Below, one piece after another: positions 20,112 to 32,479 of a stretch of 64,000 bases of DNA (position 1 is its first letter; each line of letters opens with the position of its first letter). The translations under genes and the position numbers were made by a program. The stretch is taken from NCBI GenBank assembly GCA_023078685.1, contig JALGAS010000009.1, forward strand, positions 2,418,001 through 2,482,000, given 5' to 3'. The notes under the pieces are model-generated. The model saw only the letters and a list, made by a program, of their open reading frames with translations. It did no database searches and had not been told where the DNA came from. Source of the stretch: Neopestalotiopsis rosae (Eukaryota > Ascomycota > Sordariomycetes > Amphisphaeriales > Sporocadaceae).

Positions 20112-20627
20112 ATGCTGGCTCACGTGCCTCTTAGCCAGAATCTTGTCGATCGCTTAACCCAGGCAACGATCGATGTTATGCCAATAGATGCTTGCTTCGA
20201 TACATCAGTGCGACCAATAGGCTCCGCCACACCCCCACCGCTGAGCTGCTTCATCGACCACCTGGTATACCGACTTCAAATACCGCCTATCATATTACTA
20301 TCGGCCACTGTGTATCTCGATGGCTTGAAGTCCAAGATACAATCTCACAAGAAAATCTTGAAGTGCACTGCACATCGAACATTCCTGGCAGTTGTACTCA
20401 TCGCCTCGAAGTATCTTGATGACTTCTCGTCCACGAATCGCCTATGGGCAGAGGAGAGTCGGATGATTTACAACGACACACTCTTCTGGTTTACGCTGGA
20501 TGATGTCAGATTCATGGAGATTGGGATATTGTTTCTTTTGGACTGGAATGCAGGCCTCAGCCCATATAGCGTCTACGAGAAGTCGAAGCTATTTTTAATG
20601 GAAACAAGTGAGAGAGAATCACACTGA
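20112..20627 (+). CDS. Pho80/Pcl-type cyclin
   Basis: 171 residues from ATG 20112. The core HRTFLAVVLIASKYLDDFSS followed by NRLWAE and, later, VRFMEIGILFLLDWNAGLS is the classic cyclin-box signature of fungal PHO80/PCL cyclins, which activate Pho85-like CDKs in phosphate, glycogen or cell-cycle control. The N-terminal helix reads SCFIDHLVYRLQIPPIILLS. In-frame codons without a stop extend upstream to about 20005 and encode an acidic stretch (EEEDGTHQ), so a first exon is likely and ATG 20112 may be internal. The C-terminus ends soon after the first cyclin fold, as in short Pcl-type proteins. The family call is fairly safe; the exact subgroup is not. Confidence 0.75.
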   Translation: MLAHVPLSQNLVDRLTQATIDVMPIDACFDTSVRPIGSATPPPLSCFIDHLVYRLQIPPIILLSATVYLDGLKSKIQSHKKILKCTAHRTFLAVVLIASKYLDDFSSTNRLWAEESRMIYNDTLFWFTLDDVRFMEIGILFLLDWNAGLSPYSVYEKSKLFLMETSERESH

Positions 20628-20943
20628 GTAGTTGAGAAAACAATGCGATCCGTCTAGATCAAGCTCTCATAGATCTTGCATTTTTCTTTCCACATCATTG
20701 GGTTGGTCGTTGCTCTTATCTAGGGGGTCCTTCTGATAAAGTTATTACTTTGGGAGATTTGCATTGAACTCCTGGTTAGATTGTAACCTGCTTCAGCTAC
20801 TTATTCAACCAATTTGCCCAGCACGGAGCATGCAAATGCGGCAATCAAAGTCTTCAGCAAAATGTGATTTTCGTCACTACCAGGTTTGTAACCACACGTT
20901 AGTGAATGATCAAGTATGACTGCAAAAATGAAGACTCGTAGGA

Positions 20944-23020
20944 TTGAAACGGTTGCCGTATGAGATACTGTCGTATATTGTGCAAGAACTGTCAGTTGAG
21001 ACCATTTTCGACTTGGCTCTGACTTGCCACCATTTTCAGTACTTGGTTAAAGAGGCAACCCTGTGCAAAATGCTCCTAAAGGTAAATCCCGATACGTCTG
21101 AGGACTTAAGCTTTTCTGACAACATTTCCCTAGATGAAAGCACCGTTTTCGCCGGAAGCTACTGATGCGGCTGATGACGGTCTCTATGGCAGGGCGCTTA
21201 GGAGGCTTGTCAAGCGTCGACGAGCATTCTCTACGGCCTCCCCTTATGCAATGGGAATCGTTGGGGTCGCTGATTCCTATATCTTCTGTAATAGTCATCT
21301 TCTGTACATTGTGGGAGACCGCCCTGAAAAGCGTCTGCATATTTTTGATTTGCAATACGCCACAAACCAAGAAGTCATTGTCAACATACCGAGGCTTATC
21401 ACCCGCTCAATTTCCGGGTTCGAAATCAGTAAAAAGTACAATTTTCGAGCTTTGTATCACGGAGCAGGTATCACAACATGCTTGCTATCCTACTTACGCC
21501 CAACCCTGCGCCACTGGCTTATTGTCTTCAAGGCACAAGAGCAGAAGTTGTTTGGTATAATCCCGCTGGATTCTACGATACGCCTCTTTGTGCGAAATAA
21601 TGAGAATGATCTAGTGTATGGTACTCATTCAGATTACGATGCGAGCGGCAATCGCAAATGGGTCCTGCACCACTACAACCTCGGATCACAATCCTTATTA
21701 GCGGCCGGTAAGATGACCATGCCTGACTTGGTTGGCTACGAAATCGGATCCGCTGTATGTTTTGAAATATTCCACAACTCTTTATATGGATGCTCAAATC
21801 AGACATCGTTTGAATTGGAAGAAATTGACTGGACGTCTTATTACTACTGCTTTCGCGTTCCACTCGACAGCTTCAATCGCGAAAGCATTGAGGTCATGCA
21901 TAAAAGAAATGCTTTCAGGAGGCAGCACAAAGAAGGCCCGATTGATGATCGTTGGACCTTTCTCACACTGAGTCAAGACGAGGAGACCGGCTCGATCAAG
22001 CTGATGGAGTGCCGCCGAGAGTGGCCCAACGGCGGGAGCGAAAACAGGCGGACGTACTACACTAAAGATGTCAGTTTCGATCTCCCGAGTGATGAGCGGG
22101 ATGGGTCTGGGAATACAAGCCTGGGTATTGATGGCAACGATCCTCGGCCAGATGAACCATTGGCACTTTTGATTCGAAGCAGTGATCGCCCTAATTTCAG
22201 CATAAGTTCGGAAAGGGAGTCTCATCCAGGCGATCACGGACCCTCTATGTTCAGCAGGAGCAAAACGTACTTGTCGTCTTATTCGCATTCATGTAGTACG
22301 TTTATGGATTTGGTTGACGATCCTCACCCACATGAACCAGATACACAGCGTCTTCGGATTAGAACTGGGTCTAGAACATGCAACTCGGAGACTGCAACGC
22401 AAGCTGTACATATTGGCCCCCACTGTGGACAAATGGCCCAAGAAGAGTCAGCTCGGGCCCAAGTCAACGAAATCTTCTTCTGGCCGCCTGATGCTGATTA
22501 CGCTGAGACGGAGGCTGGCTCAGAAATTATCCACAGGCTCAATCTGGTTATGAATTCAGTGGGCCACCGTGGAAACGTTACAGCAGCAGGCGATACCCGA
22601 ACTATCGTCTATTCGACAAGCGATGGGGGAAGCAGCAATACCATGAAAGTATTGGTAGCGCTCTCATTCGACCCAGCGACAAGAATGGCTGGATCGAGGC
22701 ACGCGGGAGGCATCAAGTCTCAGAAAATGAATCACGATACTAGTGAAGTCCAGCAGCAGAACAATGTGACTGGTCAAAACGGGAAAGTCCGAAAGTCGAA
22801 CCTTAAGACGGAATTACCATGTGGCAGTCATGATGATGTGCATTCAGCCTCAAATCGCGCGCAAAGCCAAACTGGGATTGTCCGTAGGTCTTCTCAACAA
22901 GACCTCAAGCGGATAGCCGCGTGGGAACTCGTTGAGATGCCTTGGACTACAATAGGGGAAGCTATGCATCACAAGGTTGACGCCAAATTTGACTTCAGTT
23001 ACTTTAAAGGCGTGACATAA
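20944..23020 (+). CDS. F-box protein, two or more exons
   Basis: Exon 20944-21081 and exon 21134-23020 join in phase 0 across a 52-bp intron, giving about 674 residues. The N-terminus LPYEILSYIVQELSVETIFD then LALTCHHFQYLV is an F-box, which binds Skp1 in SCF ubiquitin ligases. No ATG precedes the F-box in frame after the TGA at 20929, so a short upstream exon is probable and the start given is only the limit of visible coding. The middle (about 80-330) has repeated hydrophobic strands with W/Y/F typical of fungal F-box proteins that carry a beta-propeller-like substrate domain. The last 250 residues are polar and probably disordered, with many Ser, Asp and Arg. Confidence 0.75.
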
Positions 23021-23519
23021 ATGGAGGGGTACTCGAAATGCTATGGACGTCAACACTGGTCATACAGCTTCAGCGGAATAGAGGTTGAAATGGTATGACG
23101 ACTGTGGTCGGGTTGACCATATTCATCATAGCCAGCACCTTCCTGTGACAAGGTCACTAGGAGAAATTAGTGGGCACCGTTGTGCTCATCGAAAGATAAC
23201 ACACGGCGGGTACTCTGTGGTTTTCGGTTCTGGTTACGTCTCCCTGGACCTCGATCAGTACAAATGGGTGCAATGTAGTCGGTGAGATCTAAATCAGGCT
23301 GGCGAGTGTCTAGAAAAGTTCCTCAAGCTGCTGGTCTCCCCTGCTAGTCTTCGCCCGGCACCTATGTACAACCAGACCATTGAATGCAACAATGTTGATC
23401 ATTCATTGGAACTGCATCTTGATTGCATGCATTGTCCTCGAAAGCCTATGCCGTGGTGAGCTGCAGCCGATTCCAACATCGTAATGTATCGTCGGGTATT
23501 GTCCTCTCCCCAGTGGCTG

Positions 23520-23600
23520 CACCACATGTGTGTACTGGAATGAATTGTACGTGTCACAGCAGCGATGCGTGCTGCTGTGGCTATCCTGCTGAACATGGTT
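23520..23600 (-). repeat. Foldback-family fragment
   Basis: On the minus strand this reads catgttcagcaggatagcca, then a cagcagcacgcat block, and matches 29358-29420 and 37340-37375 in sequence. Confidence 0.55.
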
Positions 23601-24658
23601 GGCGACGACTATATGACAAGATATTTGCGCTTGATGTGTTGCGTTTCCAAAATTCTGATCCAGAAAAAAGAAAGGGCTCGCTGATCCTTGATTGACAGAA
23701 CGTACTAACTTAACAAGAATCAACAGTAAAAAGTCAATCTTCCAAGCATCAAGTATCAGCAACATTTACCAAGTGTATCGGATAATAATTCTTCACGTTT
23801 CCTCGGAACGATCGTCAGGCGTCAATGATTGAACCAACTATTGCATCCAAAAGATAACCCTTGAATCCAGAACTCTGAGTGTTCTTTAGGGACGCCGTTG
23901 CACGTGCTCAGCAAACTTTCTCGTGAGTTGCTGTTTACGCGCTTGGCAGGAAGCATGGCCTTTAGCGTAGCAAGAACGGTAGGGCGAAATAAAGTAGACG
24001 GTAGTTGATATTAGTGTTTTAAAGGCCTACTATAGACTGCAAACTCCAACGGTACCGCAGCTTCGTTCCATCAGAAGCCATTGGGTGTAGTATTGGTCGG
24101 AATATCGATAACTAGCCTGCAGCTGTTGGGTCTCGAGTATACCGGCACAAGTTCGAAAAGCGGTGGCTTTTTCGCCGGCAGATTTGCTAATCCAACAACT
24201 TGTGAAACCTGTACGATGCGAATGCTGGAAAGATCGATATGCTCACGCAAGTAAACGAAGAAATTGTATGAAAAACGATGGCTGACTCATAAGCGCAAAC
24301 CACTTTTGCATGGTTCGCGGAGGCGTCACTGAAGGAAACGAAAAATCCGTCTCGTCGGACGCAAAATCAACTATAGTGATCAATACAGTCACCTATTGCT
24401 CGTCCAGGGTTCTCCAGCCGGCATCGTTGATCCCTGCTTTCGCGAGTGATACGAGATGAATGGAATTCTTCTCGCAGTAATCTGCGGTGCGTTGAGGTCT
24501 GGCCTTTGATACGTAACTGAATAAGCAATCTTGGCTTGGTGGGTGGGCAGGCCAATGGCAAGGTTTAACGTAACATTGGCACTTGCTTTCCGTCGGGAAA
24601 AAAATGAAATCCTCGGTAGAAAGGCGGGGTACAAAGGGAAAATTGTTTGGCCAAATTA

Positions 24659-24681
24659 GGATGTCAGTCAGACTGACATCC
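24659..24681. repeat. 23-bp palindrome, copy 1
   Basis: GGATGTCAGT, three-base loop, ACTGACATCC: perfect 10-bp arms. Upstream ttggccaaatt and downstream cggcatagc are shared with the copies at 29203, 29587 and 37199. Confidence 0.85.
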
Positions 24682-25421
24682 AAAATCGGCATAGCCTTAA
24701 TCAGCCCTTGACATCCCTGCTTGCAAACAGACGAAGAACGGAAAGGATTGGAATAGAACCTATCGGAACACGATATTGCCTACCGCAATCGTGTCCAAAC
24801 ACATTTCCTTGACCGATCGGATCCGAGAACTACATCACCGCTCCTTCAATTCCATGCTTGAGTAAGTCAATAGATGGGCCTTCCAATTGGTCAACTGGGA
24901 ATGCCACAATCAACAAAAATGTTTCTTGTGAGATGTTAGAGGCATCTTCATGACAACTTGTATTGTGTGTACAGCATGTTCAAGGGATGGTTCTTAAGGT
25001 AGCTCTTTGTGATCTTTTGAGAACTGTGCAAAGGTTTTAAGAGTAGCGATGGAATACTTATTGTGGAGCAGAACACGACCGATCGTCCTGATAGGAAACC
25101 AGGACCTGCCAATGATGTGATCAGAAAGTTTACACTTGCCAGATTGACGGCCGGTGTTCTTAGCTCTGATGTGGCCCAAACAAGAGGACATCTTCGATTT
25201 GGGGGTGTTTGCCTATTAAATCACTACGCTGACAACAAGAACTTTTGGGAACATCAACCCATCCAAACGGTTGATCAGGAGCAGCCCCTCCGACAAATTT
25301 TTGCAGTATTGCGACGACTTGACTGGTATGGTCTTCCAGAGTCGAAAGTTGTGAGCAGGTCACGATGATAGAATGAGATATTAGACTTGAAGATGTAAAT
25401 CTCTGATAGTTATTGTTCAAT

Positions 25422-26496
25422 CTAAACTAACGGGCTATGACACTGGAGCCAACAGCACTCTCCGTGTCCTACCGACCGTGGCAATGATGTGAAAAGACCA
25501 GACATCTGGAAACAACACATCATCTTGCTGGGATTCGCTCTCCTCTGGGTTTGAGTATACGTACCAGGGACGCAATCAATGCTAAAATTGTCGGATAACG
25601 TGAATAGTCGCTGCGGGGTATCCTTTCGCTCGATTTCATCAGTGTCCAAGCTGGTGCGAGGCTTTGCCACAACTTTTGTAGGTTGGTATTCACTGTGAAG
25701 GCGTCTTTCAAGATAATGAGGAGAACTGGGTTCGAAGACGTGAAGATTTTGGACCGATCGCATATGTACGCGAGCGAGCCCACAACGATGATCGCCCATA
25801 GGATGTTGGAACCAAACTTGATCCATTCGCTCTGACGAAGTGATCGGCTCGCTTCTCGTTGACTAAATTGCAGAACTTGTTCATCGTCCCCATTGCTTTG
25901 TTACGTAAGAAGATGCCGCTTGGCAGGCATGAGGGCTAGGATACTCACAAACTATCTTGAAGCTTGACGCCTTTCTCCCAGTTGTCATGCATCGCCTCTT
26001 TCTGGCCTGAGCCGTATTTGATGATGACATTGGCAGATATTAGAAACACAGGGAGAAAGGCGGACCATATTCCAAAGGTAGGCCATAGCACCGTAACCTG
26101 TTTGATTGCGAACGAGGGAAGCTTGGTGACCAGTATAGATAACACTGAATCTAGACTGCTGTTTTTTCTCAGGCTGTCAAGTTCCTTCTTGTCAAGCATG
26201 AGCCTGCGGTCATAAAGCACGTCAAACCAGAAGCTGCGGATGAAATCTGAAATATCCGTCCACGAATATTCAGCAAGGTGATCGAAACAACACGAGGCGC
26301 CATATATCCATAGCATTCTTTGGTCAGATCGTAGCTCTTTTGTCAGCCATGGAAGTAGTTTAGTGCTGATGGCCGTGTCTGTCAAAGCAAAACCCACAGA
26401 TAAAAGTAAGGCCAAGCCGCAACGGTAGAAAGAAATAGGTTTGCGGGCTGACGAAGGAGCCAGTGAACAAATTAAAGCAGAAGATTCCGTGCTCAT
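25422..26496 (-). CDS. Three-exon multi-pass membrane protein of unknown family
   Basis: Exons 26496-25949, 25895-25565 and 25505-25422 join in phase (introns 53 and 59 bp) to about 320 residues. Hydrophobic segments: residues about 20-42 (FYRCGLALLLSVGFALTDTA), about 137-160 (WPTFGIWSAFLPVFLISANV) and about 217-235 (NILWAIIVVGSLAYICD), with a weaker one near 280-292. A WIYGASCCFDHLAEYSWTD segment and a charged loop (SGQKEAMHDNWEKG) lie between helices. No signal peptide. I do not recognise the family. Phase agreement at both junctions and the reconstructed third helix, which is visible only after splicing, support a real gene. Confidence 0.65.
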
Positions 26497-29140
26497 TTTG
26501 AATGAAGCTCATGTCTCTTAGTTATGTGAGTTGCGAGGCGAGCTGCGAGATTGAAAAAATAAACCAGCAATAAATACCATTTGATAGTACTATCGACAGT
26601 GAGAGTTGATAATATTTATGCCATACGAGGCGCTACAGTCGAGCCGTACGCCAACCCGCTGCAAGACGGCAATTAAACTCTAGTGTTGCCACATATGTAC
26701 CATATGCCGTCACCCCGCCATGTTCACATGTATCTTTCCATTCCCCATTAGTACTTTCCTGCATCCCAGGAGTAGGGTGAGGTACTAACTATTGACGCAT
26801 GCTCGCCTAGATTGATTTGTCAGAGGAAGATGTTGGGATATCGACCTCCGTCTCGGGTAAGGACCATTGTCCTCGAGGATTTGCCTACATCAGAAAACGG
26901 GAGGGCACAGTCACAACCAGAGCATACACATTTAAAAAAGATGTTGCAGATGATTCAGTTGAAGGAAATACTTTGGTAGATCGGAACTCCTGTTACCTAG
27001 GCCGTCGCATCCTCCTAACGCAGTGTGTCTTCAAATATACTATGTCGAGATCATCTGCGTGGCAGCCCAATTTTTCCAGCCAATGCTGTCCGGAAAACTG
27101 CCAAAACATTTATCAGGGCTGATCTGACAGACTGGCTTGGGACTACAGTGCGTACTTGAATTAAAGCAACTGTATGCACGGTTGAAATCAGCGCTCTCCT
27201 CTCACCCAATTACTTTGAGGCATGCAAGTGGGTCAAAGTGGAGAATTTCTTCTTGGTTGTAGCGAGCAAACAAGCAAGCTCCAGCCTTGTCGAAGTGTCC
27301 GAGTGCTCGTTCTCGATACACGCTGTGACCGAGGATATCATGACGACTATAGCGATCTGATTTTACTCTTCTTGGCGCTTTGCAGGCATAGAAAACTCAG
27401 ATTCAAACATATTCCCCGTGTCATTACTTTTTTGCGTTGCTGTTTTGGCCATATCCATCGACTGAACCTAAGACGGATTTGCAAGTGTGTATGAGGTATG
27501 TTTTTGAAGAGAAATAGAACAAGATGGCAAGATGATTCAGATAATGCAATGGATCGGAGGGTTGCAACACCACTGGGAGTTTGTGTTGAGCTATTTGGAT
27601 TGGTGCAAGAGAGAAGTATTATATAGAGCCTGTTGAGTATCAGATTCGAGTCTGCCTACAGCGGTAAGCATCATACTTGCCACGGCTCTGGAACGCCCGA
27701 GTGGTTAGCATAATTGTATAGTATCTTAATATGTCAAATCTTAGGCATCATTTCCTGAGAATTGAGCCACCTGTCATACCGTTGCAGTCCTTGGAGTTGC
27801 CCGGCATATGTTGCGGGAATCGCGGATCGACTCATTTTAAAATAGGCACCCATGGAAATTGGGCGTTGTGTTACGTACAAATTTCCTGAACGTTTCATTC
27901 CCCATTCCTTGTTGGTCACAAACTTTTCATACCAATGGGGCGTGAGAATGATACGGTTACGAATGATTGTCGATCATTCTTGATGATGGGTCTTTGATCA
28001 AGAAAGATGTCCCTTGTAGATGCTTCATGGTCCAGCCACTAGATTAAGCTTTACAGGGGATACCGTGACGAAATCCTACATCATAACATCGGACGAGGAT
28101 AGTTCAGGCAGCACAGCGGATGAAGAGACTTGCATCCGTCGGGTCTCAAGTATTGGCTGCCACCAGTCGTTATGCGCATTCCATGTAAGCTTTATTATGC
28201 TGTAATACGTAGCCTTAGTTTTAGCTATCTTAGTCTGCTTGAAATCTCCAGTCCCTGGATATCGCCACTGTTGCATATTCATGGCGGCAGCCATTCACCT
28301 CCTCCATTGTGGCCTCTAACGACAGGCGACGGCGGGCACTTGTCGGGACACCAGATCTGTCACCCGTCGCAAGCCTCCTCAAGGCCAATCGTGTGCCAAA
28401 TGGTGCGCCTATCACAGGGGTCTGCATGAATGAGGCCGGGTTGTAGAACCGGGCAGAGGTGAGCGACATGTGCTTGCAGCTAAAACCGTGGGCGTAGTAT
28501 TTGCACGTGGTAACGGTAGCGTTGTAGGTTCGAGAGCAGTTGGTTTGGCAGCCTGGATGGGGGCAAAGGTATAAGCATTCTTGTCACAGGAGCGCACAGC
28601 GACCAATCCGTTGTTGATATCAGAAAAATATTGACATCCTCGTTTTGAAAATACATTACAACTGCATTGTATGCAAGGGTGTGTGTAGGACGATGAAACA
28701 GGAAACAATTTGCCCATGGAGCCACTGGTCAATAACGGCCTGCGATAGGAGACAGGAGGGTTGTACCCTGACGAATGGAATTGTCATGGACGCGTAGGAG
28801 ACAAAGTGAAGTACATGCTTTTCTGGAAGCCTGTGCATTATGTCTCCTCTAGATCTTGACATGTCTGATGGAAGGCGTGCTGCGTACGTATGCCCAAGTC
28901 CAGCACGTCAGAATTGGTACAGTACACTGTATCATCTCAGTACTTCCTGCTGTTCGCAGATCGGACTAGTTGTGGCAATAATCCATCGCGTTGTGTCACT
29001 TTCCATATGGGTCTTTTCGGACCCAAGCTAAAGCGGCTTTCTTATAACTAGCCCTTCATCAGAAATATTCACGATATTCTGGCGGCGCTGTGGTCGTGGC
29101 TCCAATCCGGCAAAGCAAACCGTGATCAGCCGGGCTTATA
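26497..29140. other. No convincing gene
   Basis: About 2.6 kb with only short motif-free frames. A tRNA-like A-box piece near 27694 has no partner arm. I see no repeat shared with other parts. Confidence 0.4.
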
Positions 29141-29202
29141 GGCCAGGGCGGTGAAAAATGGATGCACTTCACAATGACACGAATATTAGTTTGGCCAAAT
29201 TT

Positions 29203-29225
29203 GGATGTCAGTCTGACTGACATCC
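29203..29225. repeat. 23-bp palindrome, copy 2 (arms extend to 29195-29233)
   Basis: GGATGTCAGT, loop ctg, ACTGACATCC. The flanks CCAAATTT and GGATTTGG lengthen the arms to 18 bp. Confidence 0.85.
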
Positions 29226-29586
29226 GGATTTGGCATAGCTTCGAGGAATGTTCAGATATTGTCTTTCCGCCGACCAGTCGGGGGGGTATACTTATTAGCC
29301 ACAGTGCACTAAGCCAGTGGCTTGCCCATTCGAAACAACAATCAGATACAGTATGTCACCCATGTTCAGCGAGATAGCCATAGCAACATGCATTGTTGCT
29401 GTGGTTGCAATTATCCAGGATCTCGATCGGCTGGCGCAAGACTGCCGCGTCCACAGAATCTGACACGCCTTCAATCGAAGTGACGGCAAACTCGCAACGC
29501 ATCCTTATCCCCTGTCTAGAGAAAGCAAGTAGGGGGAATTTCCTCTCCTTTGCATTTGGCTTGGCCAACCTCGATGCGCCCAATCT

Positions 29587-29609
29587 GGATGTCAGTCAGA
29601 CTGACATCC
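29587..29609. repeat. 23-bp palindrome, copy 3
   Basis: GGATGTCAGT, loop cag, ACTGACATCC, followed by ggattcagcatagcttcgac. Confidence 0.85.
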
Positions 29610-30039
29610 GGATTCAGCATAGCTTCGACGAAGGTTCAGTGGGTACGAAATTGTCTGTTTACCGTCCAATTAGAAGTTTCAGTCAACCCCACCCCTGCCT
29701 AGACATCCCTTGGCCAAAATACGTCTTCGGCAGCGAAAAGCAAAGCGACGCAGACACTGGCAACAGGATACAAATTTCGATCAAACTTGCTCTTCGTGAA
29801 ATCAGAAGCTATAACCCCGCACCTGCGATTCATCGTCCATATACGCAGAATCTGACCGACCCCAATTGCCAGAACGTGTTTTCCCCCCTCTTCTCGCAGA
29901 GCACCGACAGCTTGTGATTTACACAATAGATAGATTTCCACACTCGCTACCCACACAAGCAAGACGAGTATATTCAATTACGGCTTCTGATTAGCTGATA
30001 GACTTCATTACGTAGGCTCAGTCCCTCCAAATCGGCATT

Positions 30040-30291
30040 TTGTTTGACAGTTTGAAACAATTCTCGATGCTACTAGTCGTCAAAGACATCTATTCGAACA
30101 AATTTGAGTTGCGACAAGTGAAAGGAAAGAGGAAAAGGCAAGCAAGAAAAGAAAAGAAAAAGAAGGACTGGCCTTGCCTCGCTCACATCATGCAACATGA
30201 TCGTCTGCCCAAACATACAGCATGGTGTAAGTACGGGGACTGCGATCTCAGTAAATGTCGGTTCAGCCACCCATGGAGCATGAACATGTAG
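30040..30291 (+). CDS. Candidate small CCCH-finger protein
   Basis: 83 residues. A lysine/arginine-rich stretch (KGKRKRQARKEKKKKDW) precedes CKYGDCDLSKCRFSHP, which fits C-x4-C-x4-C-x3-H and resembles single Nab2-type poly(A)-binding fingers. An ATG context and upstream exons are not established, and the lysine-rich part comes from a purine-rich tract that partly recurs near 36980. It could be an exon of a larger gene or chance. Confidence 0.25.
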   Translation: MFDSLKQFSMLLVVKDIYSNKFELRQVKGKRKRQARKEKKKKDWPCLAHIMQHDRLPKHTAWCKYGDCDLSKCRFSHPWSMNM

Positions 30292-30572
30292 AGTGATGTA
30301 GAAGCGTCGGCGGTTGGCACCTGCAACTCATCGCCAATCATTACCATGCGTGTGGCTGTTAGGACTTAGAATGCTCTATGTAAGTCGATAAACTGGGAAC
30401 GCTCCATCACATGGGTACAGCCCATGTACCTCAGGAAGGTTTACATATACTGATTGCTAACACACCCCCGTCCGCTTCATTGGACCAACGACGACAATAG
30501 GGCCGTAAACTGGACAAATTCGAATTCTTTTTGTGAGACTCTCGACCATTTCCGAGGTTGCTTTAGTACACG

Positions 30573-30594
30573 CACACACACACACACACACACA
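30573..30594. repeat. (CA)n microsatellite
   Basis: Eleven uninterrupted CA units. Confidence 0.95.
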
Positions 30595-30982
30595 GATAGT
30601 GAATTCGGGTGTGCCAACGATCCAACGGTCTCGTTGCACTCGTGAAAGGTCGTATTTTCTGTAGCGAGTGGGCGGACCGACGATTTCATGGACCGATTGG
30701 TCATAGTGCCAGCGGCAATGCATAGGCGGTTCCGCGACAGCACGTTTGGTATGGCTGTGTCCCATGGTGACAGTTGAGTCGTACTACCACATTGGAAATG
30801 TTGTGCCCCCAATTCTGAGCATCCGGCCCTTGGGGACCATTGACAAAAGTGGGCCCCCACGATGTGACGTCCACCGATCAGCCCAGCCTGCTGCCCGGCC
30901 GACCAGCTGACCTTTCAGGTGTGTAACAACTTATAGCTACATAGGCCTAAGGAGTAACCATAGATGGCAATCGGGGCACTAA

Positions 30983-31229
30983 ACATACATACATACATAC
31001 ATACATACATACATACATACATACATACATACATACATACATACATACATACATACATACATACATACATACATACATACATACATACATACATACATAC
31101 ATACATACATACATACATACATACATACATACATACATACATACATACATACATACATACATACATACATACATACATACATACATACATACATACATAC
31201 ATACATACATACATACATACATACATACA
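30983..31229. repeat. (CATA)n microsatellite, about 62 units
   Basis: About 247 bp of perfect tetranucleotide repeat. Because 4 and 3 give a 12-base period without stops, open frames of HTYI or MYVC repeats appear in several frames; they are not genes. Confidence 0.97.
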
Positions 31230-32479
31230 ATAACACATCTATACTCGAGCCTTCACATCTTGGTCCGAATTCCGTAGAGCCCCGCCAGATGTGGTTTTGG
31301 CGCCCGGCTCTGTGCGTCGAGCTACGTTGCCTATCACATGGATTCCTCCTACTCCTTACCTTGTTTAAAGGCCCATGTTTCGTACAATGTCATTGACAAT
31401 GTCACTGACAATCTCACTGTATCTGTTCACTCGTCACGTCGCATTCGTGACTGACTGATTATGTATCCCAGCTCGGCCTGTTGGTTGTTGTGCCTAAGAA
31501 CCCCTGGGGGGCAAGAATCGCCAACAGACTTTGGTTAATCACCAATTGTATCTAATCTTTGCTCCATGAACAACTGTGACAGGACGCAATTTCATGCGTG
31601 TATCCATGGATCTTACCATGAAAATAGTAATTCTAAAAGGCTCTTTGCTTTTCTTTTTTTTTTTTTTCCTTCCCCTTTGGACATGCAGCCGGGGTGGTCC
31701 GCTGCAGGCCTGCCAAAATACCATTGGGCTGTTAGATAAGAAACTGCGCATATACAAAGTACAACCGGCCTAAAGATATTGCCCTTCTTGATCCAGACCT
31801 CCCTGATTGGCGTTTGCGTTGCTCATTTCCTGGGGTCGCAAGATCCTGGAACCTGTACGCATTCCGAGCAAACATCTTTAGATTGCACATATTTGACATT
31901 GGAATTGTTCGTTGGTCGTCTACTCTTCAACAGCAGATGTTCGCTGAAAATCGTATTTTATTTGAGCCCTACGTCAAAGGGAGCTTGCTCTCGTACGACA
32001 AAATATCAAAGACTCGTTAACAGGCTGTCTCATTTCCCATTGTTTCACCCCCTCTCACAGTCAAGGATAGTCTCTGCCTTGGTTATAGCATTGTTTTTGT
32101 CCTCAATGTGGCTGCCCGTACACACAATGTCGAGCATTAGCACGATCCGTCAAGTTCCCATCAACAACACCATACAGGTGGTTGTTGGCCCAGGCAACGT
32201 GACGGGTCTGTATTACATTCTTGTCTCCAATGTATGTAAAGGCCTTGGGCAGACATGGCTCAACTTGCAGTTGGAATCTAGAGACTGACTCAACACTTGT
32301 TAGTTACCATGGCAGACCTCGTGGAAGCAGGTCAAGGACCATGTGCGGACAGTCTGTTCTTCAGTTGAGAGAGTCGAGATTTTCAATGAGAGCACTTCGG
32401 GGTGGGTGTGTGTTCGTGGCCGCGAAAACTTTCGTGCGGCAATGCGTATGTTGTGCCATATCCTATGCTGCTCAACCGA
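31230..32479. other. No firm gene upstream of the RRM gene
   Basis: A 169-codon frame at 31779-32288 has one hydrophobic stretch (RIVSALVIALFLSSMWLPV) and then VVVGPGNVTGLYYILV, but no clear start or family. It may belong to an upstream exon of the RRM gene or be spurious. Confidence 0.3.

Larger units (their letters stand above)
23021..25421. other. No gene; scattered repeat pieces
   Basis: About 2.4 kb without a convincing gene. It holds a foldback-family fragment (23520-23600) and one 23-bp palindrome (24659-24681). The frame at 25063-25368 is short and motif-free. Confidence 0.4.
29141..29650 (+). repeat. Foldback-type element with two palindromes
   Basis: The left part (29141-29450) runs parallel to 37136-37410: gcggtgaaaaatggatgcac, a cacgaatatt block, the palindrome, then catgttcagcgagatagcca and cggctggcgcaagact. 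The right part (about 29470-29640) matches 37390-37545 but inverted. Palindromes lie at 29203-29225 and 29587-29609. At 29195-29233 the arms extend to 18 bp with two mismatches. Confidence 0.7.
29651..30982. other. No firm gene; one weak candidate and a CA repeat
   Basis: Apart from the small zinc-finger-like frame at 30040-30291 and the (CA)n tract at 30573-30594, nothing is supported. Frames at 29393-29917 run through the foldback element and are not genes. Confidence 0.35.

Noticed and set aside
27694..27720. tRNA-like D-arm/A-box sequence (cccgagtggttagca)
   Set aside because: No matching T-arm (GGTTCGA...) or acceptor-stem complement within 100 bp; the A-box also lacks its final G.
30947..31238. 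Long open frames of MYVC and HTYI repeats
   Set aside because: They are the translation of a CATA tetranucleotide repeat and have no coding character.
31779..32288. 169-codon frame upstream of the RRM gene
   Set aside because: No recognisable domain and no splice connection found; mentioned only as a possible upstream exon.
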